NCBI GenBank assembly: GCA_024305405.1
Contig: JAKNDB010000104.1
Span: 1,426,001-1,490,000 of the forward strand
Direction: 5' to 3'
From: Dirofilaria immitis
Lineage: Eukaryota > Nematoda > Chromadorea > Rhabditida > Onchocercidae
Length of the DNA: 64,000 nucleotides
Shown piece after piece: positions 13,001 to 22,206 of this stretch (the first letter of the stretch is position 1; each line of letters begins with the position of its first letter). Both the position numbers and the translations under genes were made by a program. The notes below the pieces were generated by a model, which did not search any database, was not told the origin of the DNA, and worked only from the letters and a program-made list of their open reading frames with translations.

Positions 13001-14087
13001 TATTTGCACGATTTTGTTTAAGCGTATGGAGTTAGACTCATTAAATCTCGATATTTTTTGATGCAAGCCTAATTTTTCAAAAAGAAAGTGCAGAATTTAC
13101 CATAGGATTTATTCACGGTTGTAATGGATGGAGTAGGTCGAGTGATGTCATCATAGACTTTCGATAAGAATAATTCACTTTCATCCGTGACATTAGCTGT
13201 GCTATTAACCACACTAGTAGTAGCAGCAATAATAGTGGTAGAAGACGACTGCTGCTGATCATTACATTTACCGGTCGCAGAAATAGTCATTGTTCTAGCG
13301 CGTTCTACTGCTTTGTCTACTTTTGCGCCACTGCCACCATCATGATTCTCGGCGTTCACTACATCTTCTTTAGTCGTTGCCGGAAGCTGTGTTGGCCGAC
13401 TTAACGCAGGTTTACGTCCACGCCTATTGTAATGTAGATTTTCAGATTCTAAATTACTCGAAAATTTTTTGGAGTAGAATTAAACTCATAAGCTCATTTT
13501 TTTCTTTCAAAAAAGGAAGAGATTGGGAAAAATTCAAAGAAAAAAACTTTCTGAAGAAATTTTGAGAAATACAACAGAAACTTGAAATCTTAGTGATCAT
13601 AACAAACAGTTAAAGCCATAAACACTATGAATAAAGAATAATTAATGATTGACTAGAGAGTAACAATTTTTATCGTTTCAATTTTCCAAGATAGAAAAAA
13701 GTGACCCAAAACGGAACCTCCAGAGATTTATCCGATTAATAAGCATACTATCTATTCCATGATGGTCCAAAAATGACGCTTTATTTTGTAACTAATGTTA
13801 AACATTTATTAGTAATCTCTGAGAAAAATAATTAAAATGACTGGAAAACATCAGTACTCATTAGTGGAATTGCAATTCTTCATCAATATGGCAATATTCC
13901 TTGGATTTTACGAATCTTATAAATATCAAATAACAATGTACCTTTTTGGTTCACTAATTACTGGTGTGTCGGGTAGATCTGCTTTTGAAGTTGTGTTAAT
14001 AGCAGCAACAGTAGAAGTGGTAGCTATCGTAGTTGGATTGTCATTTCTTCTTAGAATTTTCGAACAATTTCGAAGGCCACTGCTCAT
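3972..14087 (-). CDS. bcl-11: BCL11/CTIP-family zinc-finger transcription factor (multi-exon gene)
   Basis: This is a nuclear C2H2/C2HC zinc-finger protein of the BCL11A/BCL11B family, predicted to bind DNA and act as a transcriptional regulator. Exons that I placed by splice signals and phase: 14087-13942, 13423-13101, 12892-12611, 12407-12276, 12106-11968, 8638-8505, 8094-7923, 7764-7699, 7452-7362, 7249-6944, 6632-6466, 6304-6053, 5649-5530, 5204-5062, 4811-4702, 4572-4406, 4333-4238 and 4190-3972, giving about 1,020 codons, longer than vertebrate BCL11A. Fingers lie near residues 235-255, 352-375, 768-790, 796-818 and 830-853. The C-terminal array is almost identical to the family signature ([32 protein letters not shown]). 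The frame needs one extra base in two exons, and the junction between exons 2 and 3 is uncertain in phase. Family assignment is firm; exact ends of exons 1-3, 7 and 15 are not. Confidence 0.85.
4702..4811 (-). CDS. bcl-11: bcl-11 exon 15, C-terminal finger 3 (C2HC)
   Basis: The exon encodes [20 protein letters not shown] then RKCVV. Spacing is Cys-x2-Cys-x12-His-x3-Cys, so the last ligand is Cys rather than the His of vertebrate BCL11. Two acceptors are possible. TTTTCTGCAG (start 4798) is stronger but out of phase with exon 14; ATGCAG (start 4811) is in phase. The donor AACC/GTGAGA (4702) suits exon 16. If it is not used, the frame runs on to a stop TAA (4625-4627), giving an alternative short C-terminus. 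Confidence 0.85.
5062..5204 (-). CDS. bcl-11: bcl-11 exon 14, C-terminal fingers 1 and 2
   Basis: This exon encodes [20 protein letters not shown] followed by [20 protein letters not shown] and RTHGQQE. These match [20 protein letters not shown] and [20 protein letters not shown] of BCL11A. The TGEKPY linker and Cys-x2-Cys-x12-His-x3-His spacing are intact. It is the most conserved part of the gene and the basis of the family call. Confidence 0.93.
5530..5649 (-). CDS. bcl-11: bcl-11 exon 13 with first half of C-terminal finger 1, frame broken
   Basis: The exon begins after TTTCAG and reads [19 protein letters not shown] then [11 protein letters not shown]. The zinc-finger start RCTFCCK lies in a different frame, immediately after a run of five A (plus-strand T run 5554-5558). 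One additional A would join the two frames and also make the exit phase 0, as exon 14 needs. The exon stops after TGCAAA, and the finger continues as VFTNRSNL in exon 14. Confidence 0.7.
6053..6632 (-). CDS. bcl-11: bcl-11 exons 11-12, linker before C-terminal fingers
   Basis: Exon 11 (6632-6466) encodes [20 protein letters not shown] and an Asn-rich stretch, leaving phase 2 at ACAAG/GTTTCC. Exon 12 (6304-6053) encodes a Ser/Pro/Gly-rich region containing [13 protein letters not shown], a likely nuclear-localisation element comparable in place to SPFSKRIKLEK of BCL11A, and SKLSRLDDE. It ends phase 2 at GAGAG/GTTTGT. A stronger GTAAGT lies four bases further on, but that phase does not fit exon 13. 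Confidence 0.75.
6944..7249 (-). CDS. bcl-11: bcl-11 exon 10, polyglutamine exon
   Basis: After an Ala/Ser-rich lead-in (ATLAAVAL) the exon encodes 41 uninterrupted glutamines (7110-6988), mostly CAA with CAG at both ends. The frame then breaks at 6987/6988, where CAA-CAG-CAA is expected but CAA-AG-CAA is seen. With one C restored the exon continues Gln/His-rich to HPSLQ and ends phase 0, which is what exon 11 requires. As written it ends in phase 2 and would hit a stop in exon 11. The same bases read as polycysteine on the plus strand, which is a shadow. Confidence 0.75.
6985..7113 (+). repeat. (TTG)n/(CTG)n trinucleotide tract coding polyglutamine
   Basis: About 43 triplets, read on the minus strand as CAA with terminal CAG clusters inside bcl-11 exon 10. 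Likely length-polymorphic. The plus-strand polycysteine reading is not a gene. Confidence 0.95.
7362..8094 (-). CDS. bcl-11: bcl-11 exons 7-9, linker after second finger
   Basis: Three exons: 8094-7923, 7764-7699 and 7452-7362. Exon 7 encodes [18 protein letters not shown] and a Ser/Pro-rich stretch. Exon 8 encodes [20 protein letters not shown], which parallels the DFSRRLRELAGN region of BCL11A. Exon 9 encodes [11 protein letters not shown] and a Ser/Thr stretch and ends phase 2. The exon 7 donor is weak: ACG/GTCTGT at 7923 is preferred, but CTG/GTTCCA slightly upstream has the same phase. No zinc finger is present here. Confidence 0.7.
8505..8638 (-). CDS. bcl-11: bcl-11 exon 6 with second zinc finger
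   Basis: The exon encodes a C2H2 finger, [19 protein letters not shown] then IAH, directly followed by GLRICE. This matches the BCL11A finger with [26 protein letters not shown]. Cys-x2-Cys and His-x4-His are intact. Phase 1 in and phase 0 out agree with both neighbours. Confidence 0.88.
11968..12106 (-). CDS. bcl-11: bcl-11 exon 5, Ser/Asn/Asp-rich linker
   Basis: Bounded by a TTTTCAG acceptor and a TTAG/GTGAGT donor, phase 0 in and phase 1 out, 46 codons. It starts [18 protein letters not shown] and is rich in polar residues with no finger. It is followed by the largest intron of the gene (about 3.3 kb, 11967-8639). Confidence 0.75.
12276..12407 (-). CDS. bcl-11: bcl-11 exon 4, completes C2HC finger
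   Basis: A clean TTTTCAG acceptor and GCA/GTAAGT donor bound exactly 44 codons. The first residues, ISRCDSKR, supply the closing Cys of the C2HC finger begun in exon 3 (EHK-ISRC versus EHKRKQC in BCL11A). The rest is basic and Ser/Pro-rich ([15 protein letters not shown]). Confidence 0.8.
12611..12892 (-). CDS. bcl-11: bcl-11 exon 3 with first half of N-terminal C2HC finger
   Basis: The exon encodes an acidic Ser-rich stretch and then [19 protein letters not shown] followed by VEHK, ending exactly after the Lys at AAG/GTCTCT. This matches the BCL11A segment [22 protein letters not shown]. The last Cys of the finger is supplied by the next exon. The acceptor is either AAATAG/GAATCG (12892) or CTCTCAG/CGTTTG (12868); both are phase 0. 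Confidence 0.75.
13101..13423 (-). CDS. bcl-11: bcl-11 exon 2, low-complexity N-terminal region
   Basis: This exon is entered at an ATTACAATAG acceptor with one base completing an Arg codon. It encodes [15 protein letters not shown] and then a Ser/Thr/Ala/Val-rich, probably disordered stretch. The favoured donor (TATG/GTAAAT) leaves phase 1, which does not fit any acceptor I see for exon 3. A weaker donor, ACC/GTGAAT, about 15 nt upstream would leave phase 0 and would fit. Confidence 0.6.
13942..14087 (-). CDS. bcl-11: bcl-11 probable first coding exon
   Basis: The proposed start ATG is at 14087-14085 and opens [16 protein letters not shown], followed by a Ser/Thr/Ala-rich stretch. The exon ends in phase 2 at an AAAAAG/GTACAT donor. 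Joining it to the next exon creates the basic motif [10 protein letters not shown], which resembles the SRRKQxKP motif that opens BCL11 and SALL proteins and recruits NuRD in vertebrates. That functional parallel is inference. The plus-strand frame over the same bases is also open (103 codons), but it lacks splice context and family similarity. An upstream noncoding or coding exon cannot be excluded. Confidence 0.5.
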
Positions 14088-14375
14088 TAAGGCGAATGAA
14101 TGTACAACGAATTCGAATAATACGGAAGAAAAAATAGCCACCCAATAATAATTCCAATATAAAAGAAGCGAAATAGAAAGGCAAGACTAAGTTTTTATGG
14201 ATTTATGCAAATTTCTTCACACTTTATGGAGATTTATACAAAATTGATGGATGAATTCTCGAAATCCAAAAAACCAATCTGATCACCGGATAATGACTGT
14301 GAAAATTGGCCAAACTTCTATCAATTGTTCACTTCGAGATTCGTTTAGAATGAAATAATACAACCAGAAGGAACA

Positions 14376-14457
14376 GAACAGAAGAATAGCAATACGATTT
14401 TTTCGGCACTGGGATAGAACAGAAGAATAGCAATACGATTTTTTCGGCACTGGGATA
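14376..14457 (+). repeat. Two perfect 41-bp tandem copies
   Basis: The unit begins GAACAGAAGAATAGCAATAC and ends CACTGGGATA; copies are 14376-14416 and 14417-14457 without a mismatch. A recent local duplication, about 290 bp upstream of the proposed bcl-11 start codon. Confidence 0.9.
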
Positions 14458-15605
14458 CGTAGTAAAATTAATAAAACACCGGGATTGTTACTGAAGGCCT
14501 GAAAAACTTTTATAGTGCAGAAGTTATATTAAAAGATCGAAAACAAAATGAAAATTTAAAACCATCACAAACCATCAATTTTCAAATGGGAATGAAAGCG
14601 GCACATTTCATAAAGACTTTCATATAACATGTTTTTCTTTCATTAATTTATTATAATTTGCAAAAATGTATGAACAATTGGTTTAAACTCCCGAACTATA
14701 ATTGCTAGTCTTGTAAAATCATATGTATATATACTCGAGTGTAGAAGGGACGATATTATGACCATCACCCATAAAAATTTTAAAAATTATTAACAAGACC
14801 AATTGCCCAACTGTTTCGTTCAACTGATCTGTTGATTAAGATTTCAGTAATGTGTATTATGTCAAATGAGAAAAGCGAAAGTGTTCCAGCTTTGCATGAA
14901 GCTTAAGGAAAAATATCCGAATGCTTCTCTTAATCAATGAAGCATATATCCTGACAATCCCATAATAAAAGCCATAAGCATAAAACAAAGAAAAAATAGA
15001 TTAGGAGTTAGCTCATGTGATAATTTAAGAATAAAAATCGAACGGATGAATGCAATTATAATACATTCGTAACAACAGAAAAGTGGAAACTCCTAGCATT
15101 TCCAGATTGTTTTTCTTTTGGTTTGTTGATGAAGAATATAAAAGAGCTGCTAACGGGCAGCTGTGGAAACATAGTTATTCAGGCCGAAACTAAATGATTA
15201 AATTTCTTCAAGACCATATTATCGTGTTATCAGTCCGGAATTATTATTAATCAAAAATTAGGTCAGTTATTTGATAGTTCCATAACATTTATAAAGTAAG
15301 AATGTATTTTCCAACAAGGTCATTTGTGACCTTGTTTTTTACTGAATTAAAGAAGTAATAAGATATAAAAATCTGATGCTTTGCTTTCTGTTTTATGAAA
15401 TCTAGCATCTCTAGCACTTATTATCAAGTCACAAATGGAATTTATAAGAGGACAGCAACAAGGCGCATAATGGTCAACAATACACCGTACTGAATCTCGC
15501 TATAACATTCTGTTTAAAAGTGTGCATTTGTAAATGTATTCGATGAAGTAGAAAGACGGAATGACTTAACAGTCACCGTCCCGGTGATAACGTAGTAATG
15601 GGTTC

Positions 15606-15780
15606 GTGGAAGGAAATGTCGATGAGAAATCATATTCAGTAAACTGGAAGAACTGGTTCAGAATCATGCAAGAACTAAAGATGCTATGTCAGAAAAAGAC
15701 TGTTACCCAGTTCAATTTCGCTGGACAGGAGATCGTCTTAATATCCGGTACAATGATTGCGGAGGTAAAGTGAAAATGGG
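15606..15780 (+). CDS. Possible coding segment, two frames open
   Basis: Plus strand, GC-richer than surroundings. One frame reads ELVQNHARTKDAMSEKDCYP then VQFRWTGDRLNIRYNDCG before a GTAAAG donor-like site. Another frame reads GNVDEKSYSVNWKNWFRIMQ with a long open run. Both cannot be real; a frame break between them is possible. Unrecognised. Confidence 0.2.
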
Positions 15781-16415
15781 AAAGATAAAAGAATATTTAA
15801 CTTACCACAAAATCTGTTTACTACTCCATGCGTTTGGTCATTAGCTAAGTAGAGGAGTAGAAGTGCATGCCGAGATGAAAAACGAGTAAAATCGAGACTT
15901 GAAAAAATTAAAGAAAAAATTGAACTGATGCTTTCTCAAACCATTGACATCATGTTAGTGTGCATCAATTCACCAATATTTGAATCCTTCTTGCTCGAAA
16001 ATTCCAATTATGCTGTAAAATTGTGCATTTCAGTTGCAGCTGCAGCAATGACTTATAAAATAATTACGATCGCTGATAAAATTGAAAATCTTATCTACAA
16101 TAAATCCATTCAACCTAATAAATCTAGGTGTTGACGGTTTATAAAACAACCATCAATTGATATAAATTCACGAAATCCTACAGATCCAACAAACATTTAA
16201 TTGCAATTTAATTTTCACATAACTTTAATAAATATCGTAAGCAAAACAAAAATAAAAAAAGTGGAGTGAAATGAAATTGACATTTGATATAGATCATTTA
16301 ATTTTAATCTATCCATATTCTATCGGCAAAATAAATAAAAGAGAGATTCCAACAAGTACAAGAATTTGCATAAATAAGAAGTACGAGAAGAGACAAGCCA
16401 AGATCTGCTTAGTCT

Positions 16416-16556
16416 CTATTTGGCAATAGTGGCAATAGGAAATGTCATTTTTCCTTCCCTATCCGATGTTGTTGACGAAGAATGGAATGGAAGATGAGCA
16501 CTTCTAAGATCGCTATCTTCCTTAGTGCAATAAATTGGCACGATCGTAAGAACAAG
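16416..16556 (-). CDS. Possible terminal exon of unknown gene
   Basis: Minus strand: CTGCTAG acceptor at 16557, then LVLTIVPIYCTKEDSDLRSA and HLPFHSSSTTSDREGKMTF, ending TIAK and TAG (16418-16416), exactly 47 codons. The composition is protein-like and GC is higher than in flanking DNA. No upstream exon identified. Confidence 0.28.
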   Translation of the reverse strand, partial: LVLTIVPIYCTKEDSDLRSAHLPFHSSSTTSDREGKMTFPIATIAK

Positions 16557-17080
16557 CTAGCAGATGGCTGCTCAGAAGCCTTGCAGACTATTTTTCCCTT
16601 TAAATTTTAGAAATACAATTCTAAAAAAGGAAATTTAACAATACTGTACAATTCGACTGCATTTTATCATGTAGAGATAGATTAGAGTCTTTGGTTTGCT
16701 TCAATGTTGAAATACTAACATTCTAGAATAATCAGATTGAGTTATTCATAAATCTGACTGGTTTTTGATGGCAAATGAATTGTTAACACTATCCAGTAGC
16801 AAATTTATGGATCATAAAGTACTCGTACAAATGAAGTGATTATGACAGATAAGGGAATTCCTACTTCTTGCAATCTTTTGAAGAACAACCTAAATGGGAT
16901 AAGGAATACAATGAGTATAATTTAAAATAAAAACACAAAGAATTGTGGATGTATACAGGTGATGGAAGTAAAAGCAGTAAAACCAGTTGGTGGATAAATG
17001 AAAAAAATTTCTGATTTAGTACTCTCGAGTTTATGAATCCATGAACTCAACATGTACAGGAGAACCATATCGAACAGGTG

Positions 17081-17104
17081 TCATATATATATATATATAT
17101 ATAT
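17081..17104 (+). repeat. (TA)n microsatellite
   Basis: About 12 TA units directly before a coding-like plus-strand segment. Confidence 0.85.
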
Positions 17105-17275
17105 AGAAATTCGGATGCACTTTTGGATTGTTTCCTCGATTAGCGAATCGATATACAAGATAGCATGTCAGACTAATACTCGTGATGAGTTCAGGGCAGC
17201 GAGATTATCTTTTAGAAGGACAAGCAAAAATTCTAAAGGGTATTTTATGCCACATCTGTTTTCTAATAAAATTTA
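17104..17275 (+). CDS. Possible short coding segment after (TA)n
   Basis: Plus strand after a (TA)12 tract: SSISESIYKIACQTNTRDEF then RAARLSFRRTSKNSKGYF and TAA at 17273-17275. The charged C-terminus resembles a cytoplasmic tail of a membrane protein, but this is only an impression. No splice site is clear. Confidence 0.22.
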
Positions 17276-18537
17276 AGAGCCAATTTGAATGACTGTCTAA
17301 CCAAAGATTAACAAATCAGGAATTTCTCGTAACCTGAATTAATTTAAGTTATAAAGTTGTGAAGAAAAAATGAACATTTCATGTCATATGTATAAAATAA
17401 TCCATAAAATCCATTTTTTAACAATAATGGAAAAGTTATAAAATAGAATAAATTTAAATGCAAAATGATCCTATATCTGATACTGTTTGAGGGATGTTAA
17501 ATTCATTTCGCATTCTGCATAGTTCCGTAATTTTCATTGAAAGCAGATAATGAACAAGAGAATTAATAGTAAAGTATTCGGTGAAACACCAACTCAAAAC
17601 GAATTATGATTAAAAATTAATATGCTATAATGACAAGTTCTTCAATCTAAATCAAAACAGTATAACCAAAATGACAGTGATAGAGACGCAGCAGGTCAAA
17701 AATGACATCTATTAGAAGATGAAAATGTGACAAAATTGCATTTGCTAAAATATTTTAAACTGAACAATGCTAAATAAATGATGAAGAAAAAGAGAGAGAG
17801 AAGAGCACTTGAGGTAAAAGAGAAAGAGATGCATACACAAAAGAATCGAAATGAAATGATAACTTCGGGTAAGGTCAAAAGTTGTCAACAAGGTCAAAGG
17901 TAATCAACTGCTCTTGATCGATCGCTACGACACTCCAAACTACTTTTTTCCTATATCGCTCTCTTCGTGACGAAAGATAATGTGATAAATGGCAAATAAA
18001 TCTTCTGTTATATAAATTAATCGAATTATAAAATTGGTTATTAGAATAGGGCACAGCAAATTAGTTCAGTTATTTAGAAATTCTTATAAATTACAGATTT
18101 TACGCAGAATGTGAAAATGATGAATCCTAATTCTACAATAATTCTACAACCATTTTCTTAGTGACACTTCATAAGAGTGCTCGTTGTCTTCAACTGTAGA
18201 TATTCATTAAGCTTCTTTATAGTAATTCGTTTTAAAAGACAGGAGAAAAAGTGGAATAATAATTAGACATCAATGGATAATGAGACATAATTCTTCCTCA
18301 AAATCTTTGCCAGTCATTATTCATCTGCTATAATCTATTCCATTCCATCCAAAAGGATTTCCAAATCAGCTTGAGTGGAATTTTACTTTTTTATCCGTAA
18401 AGCGATAAGTATAAAAAAACCGCATAAACGAGAATAAAAACCGAAGAATAGGAAAAAGGGTCACAGCTTGGCAGTAAAATGAGCCCAATAGCACTTCGAG
18501 GATACACATTTTTCCGTAAACTTCACAACAACAATAA

Positions 18538-18544
18538 CACATAC

Positions 18545-18581
<37 letters not shown>

Positions 18582-18628
18582 TACATATACACACATACAC
18601 ACATACACACACACACACACACATATGC
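18538..18628 (+). repeat. (CATACA)n/(CA)n microsatellite
   Basis: CATACA repeats grade into CA repeats, immediately before the (ACT)n block. Confidence 0.95.
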
Positions 18629-18650
18629 ATAACAGCTATTAATATTATAG

Positions 18651-18836
<186 letters not shown>

Positions 18837-19340
18837 AAACATCATAGGAAATGCAAATAACAACCACCCGCCGCTATCAATCGACCAAACATCACTCCGC
18901 AGACGGCAGCTCAATCTACTATTATATTTCACAAAATTTATTACCGATTTGGATTATTGAATATGGTCAATTGCAGATTTCAGTCGTATCGCATCCTGAA
19001 GAAAGTGCAAGGTACGAGAATTATGACAGATAATATGAGCAATTTTTAGTAACATGGGTCATTATTTCGAATGAAATAATTTGCAAAGTATGAAGTAAGG
19101 TTAAGAAAAAGGATCCTATCAAGTAAAACGATCCATTCCTTCTGCGGGAAAAATGCGGACAAATAAGAAAGCACAGATGAGACAAGAGAGGAAATAATCA
19201 TGCCAAGGATGCGAATCATTCGGACATTACAGACAAAACGGCGGGGACATGGGAAGGTTGCAAGGAGGCAAGCAAGGTGTCCTACTACCTATACATGTAT
19301 ATATTTGTATAAATGATAATACATTAAACCTTTACTTCCA

Positions 19341-19368
19341 CACACACACACGCACACACACACACACA
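19341..19368 (+). repeat. (CA)n microsatellite
   Basis: About 14 CA units with one CG interruption. Confidence 0.9.
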
Positions 19369-19452
19369 TATTTCTTTCACTTTCATATTTGGACTCTGCT
19401 TTCCATTACTCTCACTATGCGACAAATATTCCGGTTGACGAATGGCACATAG

Positions 19453-19480
19453 TGTTGTTGTTGTTGTTGTTGTTGTTGTT
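19453..19480 (+). repeat. (TTG)n microsatellite
   Basis: Nine TTG units, noncoding as far as I can see. Confidence 0.9.
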
Positions 19481-19528
19481 TAATGAGGTCTAATAGCTGC
19501 TCCCTGAGAGCGAAGAGTTGGGTAGGAT

Positions 19529-19627
19529 TCATGTTGTTTTCCTCATCGACATTCTCGGAAGTGTCGATCTTCTAATTGCTTCTGATTGTGGGGTGGTGGT
19601 GTCTGTCTGACACAACGGATCATACAT
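19529..19627 (-). CDS. Possible short coding segment
   Basis: Minus strand: MYDPLCQTDTTTPQSEAIRR then STLPRMSMRKTT and TGA, 33 codons, in a locally GC-richer stretch. It may be a terminal exon fragment. No family, splice context or neighbour supports it beyond composition. Confidence 0.2.
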   Translation of the reverse strand: MYDPLCQTDTTTPQSEAIRRSTLPRMSMRKTT

Positions 19628-20686
19628 CGTTGATCAGCAGGATACTACTCCCTTAGTGAGGGCAGAAGACGACGACCGCGAAAAACACCAAAACAAAACA
19701 ACCACTTAGCTGGCTGTTTTCCATTGACGAGACCCTCCCCGAGCTGCCTTTCCTTACTCCTTCTAGCAGAGGGCTGCAAGAGATTTCTTCTGCCAAGAAC
19801 TGCAATATGCAGTTTTGCAAAAATACATCCAGCCAGCTCTAAAATTTCACGATATTTCCGCATACTGCTGGAAAAAGCCAAAGTGGTTTCTAGTTTTGAG
19901 TTCCAAGGATAAGATGCGTTGATGTCCTGAAGAAATTAGATATTTAGTTGGTCACTTTTCTAAGTTGCAAAACAGTGAAATAAAAAAATTAAGTGAAATA
20001 AATTTCACAAAGAAAGACCACAAAGAAACTGACTTCTGAAGCCGAGTATCAATGAATGACTCAGTTGTTATTTTATACTTGTCATCTTTTTCTATTGAAA
20101 GTTTAGTGTTGGCAATAAGAAACGTCAAACTGCTTCAATAATTCTCAACAAATGAAACATTAATATCAACACTACCCTTTGACCCTAGATTGATCCCTTG
20201 AAAATTCCGACTGGAAACATTCGGCATCTATCGAAAATCTTTAGGCAACTATAAATAAATATTGACTACTACTGAGTGGATGATGATAGTAAACAAAATC
20301 TTCGTTTTCAATGTCGACAACAGCCATGCAGATCAAAGATGAAATTAGGATGAAACATGTGATAGAGAAGGGTTTCTTTGGGTATTCTTTTTGGAAAAAG
20401 TGGACGTGCAGCAAAATACGATAATACAGGTATCCCAATATAATTCACTTATTACTAATTCCATTCCATTTCTAATTATTTTAATAAATAATTGGAAATG
20501 GAAACAAATAAATAAGTATACAAGTGTGGCATAATTTTTATGCATTTATTGATTTATGATTATTTATCTATTTGCTTATTCATCCATCTTCCAACAACAA
20601 ATTTTTCTTACACCTGGCGCTATCAAAGGAAATGTTTTCTCATGACATATTAATACTATACTGTTATTCAATGAGCAGGAGATTGT

Positions 20687-20750
20687 AAGAGAATCTGAAT
20701 CTCTATGATACAGCACAATTTACACTATTATGCATAGAGATTTGAATATT
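20687..20750 (+). repeat. 64-bp hairpin repeat, copy 1
   Basis: An identical 64-bp sequence recurs at 21228-21291. Inside it AATCTCTATG and CATAGAGATT form an inverted repeat around a loop of about 25 bases. It could be a miniature transposon remnant or a structured element duplicated locally. Confidence 0.85.
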
Positions 20751-21227
20751 CGAGTACCATAACTTATTCCTCACTAATACCTTCTTTTGACCTTCCTTTG
20801 TACAGATATGAAGAATTGAAATTGGTAATTGTAATAAGAGCGATCAGTAGAACATGAAACTCAATAGGTTGGTATGTATGGGCCGAAGTACTTCGGCTTT
20901 TAAGCTCTGTAGGCGGCATTTATACTGACCTCAGCAATAATTTAGTGAACTCTCCCATTAAATCAGATTTAAAATGAAATTTGAAACGCTGCAGCAAGTG
21001 GACCGAGACTGAAATAGAATGAAAGGAGAAAAGAATGTTAGCGAAAGTCCGTCCACAATTTGCACGATAATCGAACAGCTGTCAAGATTGCGGTAAACAA
21101 ATGAAACAATTTCAGAGAAATTCTATTAATTAGTTTAATTTTGTTACTTCGCATTCATCTTTCCAAATTTTTATCATTTCAAAAAGTCCATAGGAAATCA
21201 ATTAGACAAACCTATTCTATAGGTTAC

Positions 21228-21291
21228 AAGAGAATCTGAATCTCTATGATACAGCACAATTTACACTATTATGCATAGAGATTTGAATATT
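21228..21291 (+). repeat. 64-bp hairpin repeat, copy 2
   Basis: Exact second copy of the element at 20687-20750, same orientation, 541 bp downstream. The flanks differ, so the duplication boundary is sharp on both sides. Confidence 0.85.
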
Positions 21292-21729
21292 TAATAAGTT
21301 CCTCAGATTCTATTACTAGAATATTTTATTTCAATCCATCTATACTTCAAAATAATCATAGCTAATTATATAGATAACCTGCAATTCTTCCTCCATTTAC
21401 TTGTATTTTCTACTTCGACTATCTATATATATACCCATTAGCCTAGCAATTATTTATCCACATATATTATAAAGGCACAGCTTACATATAAAATGTGTTA
21501 CAAGTACGCTGCGTATTCTCGTTTTACGTGTAATAATAGAAGCAAAAATAATACGAGTAAACGCTTAAACTGTTAAAATATTTAGAAACACTGAACACTT
21601 TTCTGGAACGAAGAACGTTCATTCCAACTTGAACAGTCAAGTAGACTTGCCGAGAAGTCAGTCAGTCATTCAAACTTGCAATGAACTTCATACTGTGCTT
21701 TCAGGAAACTATTCTGCATGTACTGCTAG

Positions 21730-21875
21730 CATACACATACACATACACAATACATACATAGAACCGCACATACACATACACACATACATACACACACATA
21801 CATATACACACACACATACACACGCACACACACACATACACACACATACACACACACATATATATATATAATATA
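21730..21875 (+). repeat. (CATA)/(CA)/(TA) compound microsatellite
   Basis: Mixed CATACA, CA and TA repeats over about 145 bp. Confidence 0.95.
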
Positions 21876-22050
21876 TACACAGAAAATTACATGAATATAT
21901 ATACGAGATGTGTCCATCCATCTATCCATCCTTCATCTATCCGGCGGTCTGTATGTTTGTATGTCTGTCCGAATAGAAGCCAACTTTCAATATATGTGTG
22001 ATATGTTCCTCTTCGTTTTTAAATGTATGCTTTTTTTTCTCCATCGATGT

Positions 22051-22061
22051 ATCTATGTATA

Positions 22062-22126
<65 letters not shown>

Positions 22127-22143
22127 GTGTGTGTGTGTGTGTG
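22051..22143 (+). repeat. (GT)n microsatellite
   Basis: TATG units lead into about 40 GT units with two GC interruptions. Confidence 0.95.
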
Positions 22144-22206
22144 CGTTGATCGGTCGGTCGATCGGTCTCGGTTGGACGGTCGGCTGGTCGATCGACCGCT
22201 GATCGT
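22144..22206 (+). repeat. GC-rich GGTC/GATC tetranucleotide-like patch
   Basis: Directly after (GT)n the sequence becomes unusually GC-rich, with repeated CGGTCGGTCGATCGGTC-type motifs that include short palindromes. Confidence 0.75.

Noticed and set aside
13837..14148. A 103-codon plus-strand frame with hydrophobic segments (possible small membrane protein)
   Set aside because: The minus strand over the same bases gives a spliced N-terminus that joins in phase to bcl-11 and creates a family-like motif; the plus frame has no other support.
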